NCBI GenBank assembly: GCA_004376385.1
Contig: SOJY01000164.1
Span: 1-11,066 of the forward strand
Length of the DNA: 11,066 bases
Reading direction: 5' to 3'
Source: Candidatus Bathyarchaeum sp.
Lineage (GTDB): Archaea > Thermoproteota > Bathyarchaeia > Bathyarchaeales > Bathyarchaeaceae
Shown here: positions 6,626 through 11,066 of the stretch, in pieces
How positions within the stretch are numbered: the stretch's first letter is position 1
Layout of the letters: every line of letters begins with the position of its first letter
Made by a program: the position numbers and the translations under genes
The notes under the pieces: generated by a model
What the model was told of the DNA's origin: nothing
The model's database searches: none
The model's input: the letters and a program-made list of their open reading frames with translations, nothing else

Positions 6626-8014
6626 ATGTCAATGTTTGAAGACATCCCCGTGGATGTTGGAGTAATCTACGAAGGAGAAAGAATCCGAAGAAACAACATG
6701 CAAGTAGAACTAGGAGGACCAAAACAGCCAGCAAAGTTCGAACTAGTACGCGCCAAAAAAATGGATGAAGTCGAAGACGAAAAGGTCACAGTTATCGGAC
6801 CTGATCTCAAAGACTTGCCAGAAGGCGGCAATGTTCCCTTTGGAATCTACATAGAGGTCGCGGGCAAAGACATTGAAGAGGATCTTGAAGGTGTAACCGA
6901 ACGTCGAATCCATGAATACCTTAACTTCATCGAAGGAATCATGCACCTGAACCAACGCTACGACATCTGGATACGTGTAAGCAAGAAATCCTTCCAGAAA
7001 GGACTGAACTCCTTCACTTACCTTGGAAAAGTTTTGGCAAGGCTCTACAAGAGCGAGTTGCCATTCATCGAAAAGATTCAAATCACCTTCATAACTGACC
7101 CTGCAAAAGTTAAAGAAATGTATGATCAAGCAGCAGAAATTTATGAAGCCAGAGATGCAAAAGCCAGAGGAATGAAAGACGAAGAAGTTGACACCTTCTA
7201 CGGTTGCACTTTGTGCCAATCATTCGCGCCAACCCACATGTGCGTAATCACTCCACAAAGATACTCAAACTGTGGCTCAATCAGCTGGTTCGACGGCAGA
7301 GCCTCTGCACAGGTCGACCCGAAAGGTCCAGTTTTCGCTATCAACAAAGGAGATTTGCTTGATGCAGAAAAAGGAGAATTCTCTGGAATCAACGAGACCA
7401 TCAAACAGAAGACCTTGGGATCGGTTGACCGTGTATGGATGTATACTGGTTTCGGTTATCCACACACCTCTTGTGGATGCTTTGAGGCTATGGCTTTCTA
7501 CATTCCCGAAGTAGAAGGTTACGGCATAGTTGACCGAGGATTCAATGGAGTAACCGTAAACGGACTACCTTTCTCGACATTAGCCGACTCCGGCGCTGGC
7601 GGCAGACAAGTAGATGGCTTCCACGGTATAGCCATAGAATACATGCGATCACCCAAGTTCCTACAAGCCGACGGAGGCTGGGACCGTGTAGTCTGGATGC
7701 CCCAAAGCGTTAAGGACCGCGTCAAAGAATTCATGCCAAAAGAAGCTATAGCTAACGTAGCTACAGAAAACGACGTAAAGACAGTTGACGAACTAACGAC
7801 TTTCCTCAAGGAGAAGAGTCACCCTGTTGTCCAAAGATGGAAAGAGGCTACAGTTGAAGCAGCACCTGCCACTGAAGGCGAAGAAGCCCTAGACGGAATA
7901 GCATTTCCAGTTTCTACAGCAACTGTTGCCGCAGGCGGATTCAAGATAATCTTCATAAACGCTAAAATCCACGCAGAAAAAGTAATCATTAAACGGGACA
8001 AACCAAAAAGGTGA
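6626..8014 (+). CDS. cdhC: Acetyl-CoA synthase beta subunit (A-cluster)
   Basis: CdhC condenses a methyl group from the corrinoid protein, CO from CdhA and CoA to form acetyl-CoA, or cleaves acetyl-CoA in reverse. The 462-residue length is the archaeal form, which lacks the N-terminal CODH-docking domain of the bacterial enzyme. The A-cluster cysteines are all visible: GCTLC (C194, C197), HMC (C206), and the CGC motif in TSCGCFEA (C283, C285). Each is offset by exactly five from the methanogen positions C189, C192, C201, C278 and C280. The C-terminal part runs through a short acidic/Ala linker (about 411-422) to GGFKIIFINAKIHAEKVIIKR, the usual family ending. A GGAGG Shine-Dalgarno (6610-6614), lying inside the end of cdhB, precedes the ATG by 11 bases; a second ATG two codons later is too far. 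The gap to cdhD is 6 bases, with no cooC between. Confidence 0.98.
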   Translation: MSMFEDIPVDVGVIYEGERIRRNNMQVELGGPKQPAKFELVRAKKMDEVEDEKVTVIGPDLKDLPEGGNVPFGIYIEVAGKDIEEDLEGVTERRIHEYLNFIEGIMHLNQRYDIWIRVSKKSFQKGLNSFTYLGKVLARLYKSELPFIEKIQITFITDPAKVKEMYDQAAEIYEARDAKARGMKDEEVDTFYGCTLCQSFAPTHMCVITPQRYSNCGSISWFDGRASAQVDPKGPVFAINKGDLLDAEKGEFSGINETIKQKTLGSVDRVWMYTGFGYPHTSCGCFEAMAFYIPEVEGYGIVDRGFNGVTVNGLPFSTLADSGAGGRQVDGFHGIAIEYMRSPKFLQADGGWDRVVWMPQSVKDRVKEFMPKEAIANVATENDVKTVDELTTFLKEKSHPVVQRWKEATVEAAPATEGEEALDGIAFPVSTATVAAGGFKIIFINAKIHAEKVIIKRDKPKR

Positions 8015-8020
8015 AGATAT

Positions 8021-9226
8021 ATGCCCGAACGGGCGGAAAAAAACTCTGACCTCAAACTTCCCCCAGAACTCTTGGACCTCTTTACTGGTACCGACGAGCT
8101 TGAGCTTGAAGATGTCGACATGACAGTTGAAAAACTGGAGTTCGTGTATCAGCCAGGATTTTTACCTGCTATCCAAAGAATGGTTGCATCGAAAGTCAAG
8201 CCAACATCACTTTTGGAAGCTCCATTCACTCTTCCTATACAGGAGTATCTGGGACAGATCGTCGAAGTCAAGCTTGGAGCCACAAAGAGCGAAGGTGGAA
8301 GCCGAGGAAAATCAATCATTATTGGTGGAGAAAAGTCTCCAGCATTCTACACCTTTGAAAGTCCTACACTCAACTCGCCAGTAATCTCTCTTGATGTTTT
8401 CGACTCCAAAGTGCCCATACCCAAAGCTGTAAAAACCAACTTCAATGATGCAATGGAAGACCCTGTGTCTTGGGCAAAATTTGCAGTTGAAAAGTTTGGA
8501 GCAGACATGATTACGCTCCATCTGGTTAGCATTGATCCATTAAACCCAAAGCCTTCAACACCTGCTGAAGCCGCAAAAACTGTTGAAGATGTACTTCAGG
8601 CAGTTGATGTGCCACTTGTTGTAGGCGGATGTGGTGACCCCAAAAAAGACTTAGCAGTCTTTGAGAAAGTAACTGCGGCAGCTGAGGGAGAAAGACTCCT
8701 CATAAGCACAGTTACTTTGGACATGGACATAGAAAAGTCAGCTAACCTAATCAAGAAGTATGGTCACGTTGCTTTAGCTTTCTCTCCAATGGATCTAAAC
8801 CAAGCAAGAGAACTAAACAGGCGCCTTCTTGAATATCTACCCAAAGAGCAGATAATAATGGATACAACAACAGCAGCGCTAGGTTATGGACTTGATTACG
8901 CATACACTATCATGGAACGTGCTCGACTAGCTGGTTTGATGGGAGACCCCGAACTTCAGCAACCCATGTCTTCTGGAACAACCAACGCTTGGGCAGCAAG
9001 AGAAGCTTGGCAGAAAATGGATCCCCAATGGGGAGCTAGAGAACTTCGTGGACCTCTATGGGAAACTGTGACAGGCTTAACTTTGTTGTTGGCTGGCGTC
9101 GACCTGTTTATGATGTTGCATCCTGCAGCCGTCAAAACCCTCCGAAACACTGTCAAAAGATTGACAGAAAAAAGAGGCACAGTAAATGCTGCTAAAATCG
9201 CTAACTGGGTATCAGCGAAATTTTGA
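8021..9226 (+). CDS. cdhD: CO dehydrogenase/acetyl-CoA synthase delta subunit (corrinoid Fe-S protein small subunit)
   Basis: CdhD pairs with CdhE to form the corrinoid iron-sulfur protein that accepts the methyl group from methyl-tetrahydro(methano/sarcina)pterin and hands it to CdhC. The 401-residue protein shows an acidic, variable N-terminus (1-35), then a TIM-barrel region with ADMITLHLVSIDP (161-173), VPLVVGGCGDPKKD (197-210), HVALAFSPMDLNQARELN (249-266), MDTTTAALGYGLDYAY (280-295), the MSSGTTNAWAAREAW segment (316-330), and LLLAGVDLFMMLHPAAV (355-371). It is a little shorter than methanogen homologues (about 430), mainly at the N-terminus. The ATG at 8021 follows GGTGA (8010-8014) by 6 bases; this site overlaps the cdhC stop codon, consistent with translational coupling. 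CdhE starts 13 bases after its stop. Confidence 0.96.
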   Translation: MPERAEKNSDLKLPPELLDLFTGTDELELEDVDMTVEKLEFVYQPGFLPAIQRMVASKVKPTSLLEAPFTLPIQEYLGQIVEVKLGATKSEGGSRGKSIIIGGEKSPAFYTFESPTLNSPVISLDVFDSKVPIPKAVKTNFNDAMEDPVSWAKFAVEKFGADMITLHLVSIDPLNPKPSTPAEAAKTVEDVLQAVDVPLVVGGCGDPKKDLAVFEKVTAAAEGERLLISTVTLDMDIEKSANLIKKYGHVALAFSPMDLNQARELNRRLLEYLPKEQIIMDTTTAALGYGLDYAYTIMERARLAGLMGDPELQQPMSSGTTNAWAAREAWQKMDPQWGARELRGPLWETVTGLTLLLAGVDLFMMLHPAAVKTLRNTVKRLTEKRGTVNAAKIANWVSAKF

Positions 9227-9239
9227 GGAATTATTAGAC

Positions 9240-10661
9240 ATGTCAGGAAAAGAAACTAAGGGTGGAATAAAGCAACTTAGCCCAATCGACGTTTATATGC
9301 TGCTTCCTAAAACAAACTGCAAAGAATGTGGAGAAGACAACTGCATGGCTTTTGCCACGAAAGTGGTGAACCGAGAAGTTAGCATAGATCAATGTCTTCC
9401 TCTTCTGACCAAAGAATACGAAAAGAATTACAAACAGCTCTCAGAGATGCTTAAACCAGCAGTCAAAGAGGTAACTGTTGGTGTTGGCGACAGTGCGGTT
9501 AATGTTGGCGGAAAGCTGGTCATGTATCGTCACGAGTTCACATACACTAATCCAACAGCCATCGCTATCGATGTTACAGACGAGATGTCTGACGAAGAAT
9601 TGTCTGGCAGAGTAAAGAAGACCCAAGAATTCTCCTACCTGTATATCGGTAACGACCTGAAACTCCAAATGGTAGCCATCCGTTCCACTTCAAACGACGC
9701 CGCGAAATTCAAAGCAACAGTTAAGAAAGTTGCAGAAAACACGAATCTGCCAATAATTCTCTGTTCATTTGATCCAGCCATCCTTGAAAGCGGTTTGATG
9801 GCGATTCCGAAAGCCAGACCTCTAATCTATGCCGCCACCAAAGACAACTGGAAAGAGATGGCTGAATTGGCGTTGATGTATAACTGTCCGTTAGCTGTTT
9901 CCGCGCCAAACGACATTTCTCTTCTTAGATCATTGGTAACGACCCTGAACGAATACGGCGTCGAAGACCTCGTGTTAGACCCCGGAACTTTCACCAGTGC
10001 AGGTTTAGGAGACACAATCAACAACTTTACCATGATCCGTAGAGCAGCATGCAACATGGGTGACGAGCTGCTAGGATATCCTCTGATAGGAACTCCTATT
10101 GTTGCTTGGACTGAACCAGCAAAGTCTCCAACAGTGAATGCGTGGAAAGAAGCCTACGTTGCATCTATGCTCGTAACACGGTTTGCTGACATCTTGATTA
10201 TGCATGGCACAGAAGGTTGGGCGCTTCTACCCCTAACTGTATTGCGGCAAAACATTTACACCGACCCCCGAAAACCTGTCGCTGTAGAAGCAGGATTGAG
10301 AACCTTTGGAACACCTGACGAAAACTCTCCAGTGTTGATGACAACCAATTTCGCATTGACATACTACACTGTGGCACAAGACATAGAATCCATGGGTGCT
10401 GCTACGTATCTCCTAGTCGTTGACTCTGAGGGAACCGCTGTGGACAGTGCAGTTGCAGGCAGAAAAATGACTGCAGAAACTGTTGCAGACGCCATCAAAG
10501 AGAGCAAGCTAAAGGAAAAGGTGAAACACAGAAAACTGATAATACCCGGTAAAGCGGCGCGCATCAGCGGAGAAATAGAGGAACTCTCCAACTGGGAAGT
10601 CTTAGTTGGACCACGAGACTCCTCGGGTATCCCCAAGTTCCTGCAAGACAAATGGAAGTAG
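9240..10661 (+). CDS. cdhE: CO dehydrogenase/acetyl-CoA synthase gamma subunit (corrinoid Fe-S protein large subunit)
   Basis: CdhE carries the [4Fe-4S] cluster and the cobamide of the corrinoid protein; the cluster reduces cobalt so that it can accept the methyl group. In the 473-residue protein the N-terminal Fe-S motif is C27-x2-C30-x4-C35-x16-C52 (LLPKTNCKECGEDNCMAFA). A TIM barrel follows (about 85-320; for example PLIYAATKDNW and DLVLDPGTF). The C-terminal cobamide-binding domain (about 340-473) has LMTTNFALTYYTVAQDIES, HRKLIIPGKAARISGEIEE and WEVLVGPRDSSGIP, a complete family ending. The frame stays open upstream to an ATG at 9186, which would overlap cdhD by 41 bases. The ATG at 9240 is preferred: GAGGAA (9225-9230) sits 9 bases before it, and MSGKE followed soon by SPIDVYMLLPKT matches where family members begin. 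It is the last gene of the operon, followed directly by a terminator hairpin. Confidence 0.97.
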   Translation: MSGKETKGGIKQLSPIDVYMLLPKTNCKECGEDNCMAFATKVVNREVSIDQCLPLLTKEYEKNYKQLSEMLKPAVKEVTVGVGDSAVNVGGKLVMYRHEFTYTNPTAIAIDVTDEMSDEELSGRVKKTQEFSYLYIGNDLKLQMVAIRSTSNDAAKFKATVKKVAENTNLPIILCSFDPAILESGLMAIPKARPLIYAATKDNWKEMAELALMYNCPLAVSAPNDISLLRSLVTTLNEYGVEDLVLDPGTFTSAGLGDTINNFTMIRRAACNMGDELLGYPLIGTPIVAWTEPAKSPTVNAWKEAYVASMLVTRFADILIMHGTEGWALLPLTVLRQNIYTDPRKPVAVEAGLRTFGTPDENSPVLMTTNFALTYYTVAQDIESMGAATYLLVVDSEGTAVDSAVAGRKMTAETVADAIKESKLKEKVKHRKLIIPGKAARISGEIEELSNWEVLVGPRDSSGIPKFLQDKWK

Positions 10662-10697
10662 CTTACCCAAAGCTACCTTTTTCCTATTTTTCTTTTT
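10658..10697 (+). terminator. Hairpin plus T-tract terminator of the cdh operon
   Basis: GTAGCTT (10658-10664) pairs with AAGCTAC (10670-10676) across the five-base loop ACCCA, a perfect 7-bp stem. It is followed by T-rich sequence (10678-10697). The cdhE stop codon TAG (10659-10661) lies inside the left arm. T-tracts alone can terminate archaeal transcription; the hairpin adds support. Confidence 0.7.
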
Positions 10698-10796
10698 TGA
10701 AGATTAACCGTTTTTTCTTGTCTGGTTTTGTTAACTTTTCTTAGGACAAAGTTTTTTGTGATTACCTGCCTTTCTGGTGTAATAAGCCTAGAACCC

Positions 10797-10805
10797 TTTA
10801 AATAA
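10797..10805 (+). promoter_or_regulatory. Putative TATA box of tbp
   Basis: TTTAAATAA is centred about 45 bases before the tbp ATG at 10846. It predicts a start near 10827 and a short leader of about 20 bases containing a weak Shine-Dalgarno-like GGCGGAT (10833-10839). Position and sequence fit an archaeal promoter; no clear BRE was recognised. Confidence 0.5.
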
Positions 10806-10845
10806 CTCTACAAAAATCATGATTGGTATAAAGGCGGATTGAATA

Positions 10846-11066
10846 ATGCCTAATGTTGAAGATTCCATACGTATCGAAAACGTAGTCTCATCTGCTACTT
10901 TAAATCAGAGACTTGACCTTAATGCGATTGTTAAAGGGAATCCATTGGTTGAGTATCGTCCGGAAAAGTTTCCGGGCTTAGTTTTCAGATTAAAAAAACC
11001 CAAGACTGCCATTCTAATCTTCAGTACGGGGAAGATGGTTTGCACCGGAGCCAAGTCTGAGAAGGA
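10846..11066 (+). CDS. tbp: TATA-binding protein, N-terminal part (cut by window edge)
   Basis: TBP binds the TATA box and recruits TFB and RNA polymerase at archaeal promoters. Only the first 73 codons are in the window. They read as the first half of the first TBP repeat: IRIENVVSSATLNQRLDLNA (8-27), then EYRPEKFPGLVFRLKKPK (36-53), AILIFSTGKMVCTGAKSEK (55-73). The IENVV, Leu-Asn-Gln, FPGLVFR and SGK/STGKMVCTGAK elements are near-invariant across archaeal and eukaryotic TBP, so the call is safe. The ATG is the first in frame after the predicted promoter, and no N-terminal extension is seen, as expected for archaea. It lies 184 bases after cdhE beyond a terminator and so is probably transcribed independently. 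It is also the firmest domain-level marker that the sequence is archaeal. Confidence 0.96.
   Translation, partial: MPNVEDSIRIENVVSSATLNQRLDLNAIVKGNPLVEYRPEKFPGLVFRLKKPKTAILIFSTGKMVCTGAKSEK

Noticed and set aside
9186..9239. Upstream ATG extending cdhE by 18 residues into cdhD
   Set aside because: The ATG at 9240 has a properly placed GAGGAA and matches the usual family N-terminus; the extension only reads cdhD in another frame.
10698..10845. Possible small RNA between cdhE and tbp
   Set aside because: I looked for box C/D motifs, stable hairpins and short ORFs and saw none that stand out; the sequence fits a terminator followed by a promoter.

Overview
This window is archaeal. It encodes a complete archaeal-type CO dehydrogenase/acetyl-CoA synthase (the five-subunit ACDS complex). 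It also carries the start of a TATA-binding protein gene and TATA/BRE-like promoter elements, and its intergenic regions are AT-rich. No methanogenesis-specific gene is visible. The gene set (ACDS, methylglyoxal synthase, archaeal ThyA, a large AhbD-like radical SAM protein) would suit an uncultivated carbon-fixing or acetogenic archaeon, for example a Bathyarchaeia-like lineage. That placement is inference; sequence alone, without a tree, cannot fix it.

Layout. The left third (1-3402) is read from the minus strand, in the order radical SAM/SPASM protein (3402-1285), methylglyoxal synthase mgsA (1207-740), thymidylate synthase thyA (688 to beyond base 1, truncated by the window edge). The three are co-directional with gaps of 77 and 51 bases, so they may be partly co-transcribed. 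A 322-base AT-rich divergent region (3403-3724) separates them from the plus-strand operon cdhA-cdhB-cdhC-cdhD-cdhE (3725-10661). Intergenic gaps in this operon are only 5, 4, 6 and 13 bases, and each gene after the first has its own Shine-Dalgarno sequence. The operon ends in a hairpin plus T-tract whose stem contains the cdhE stop codon. A separate promoter then precedes tbp (10846 to beyond the right edge).

How the genes work together. CdhA/CdhB interconvert CO2 and CO. CdhD/CdhE form the corrinoid iron-sulfur protein that carries the methyl group. CdhC joins methyl, CO and CoA into acetyl-CoA, or runs the reverse. Every metal-ligand residue that I know for the C-cluster of CdhA and the A-cluster of CdhC is present, so the complex looks catalytically intact. 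The nickel-insertion gene cooC, which lies between cdhC and cdhD in Methanosarcina-type operons, is absent here. ThyA and MgsA look intact at their active sites, but their neighbourhood gives no pathway link to the ACDS operon.

Novelty. Most of the window is recognisable biology. The least explained item is the 705-residue radical SAM protein: an AhbC/AhbD/NirJ-like half fused to a roughly 340-residue N-terminal region with its own conserved-looking cysteines. I see no CRISPR, tRNA, rRNA or insertion sequence.
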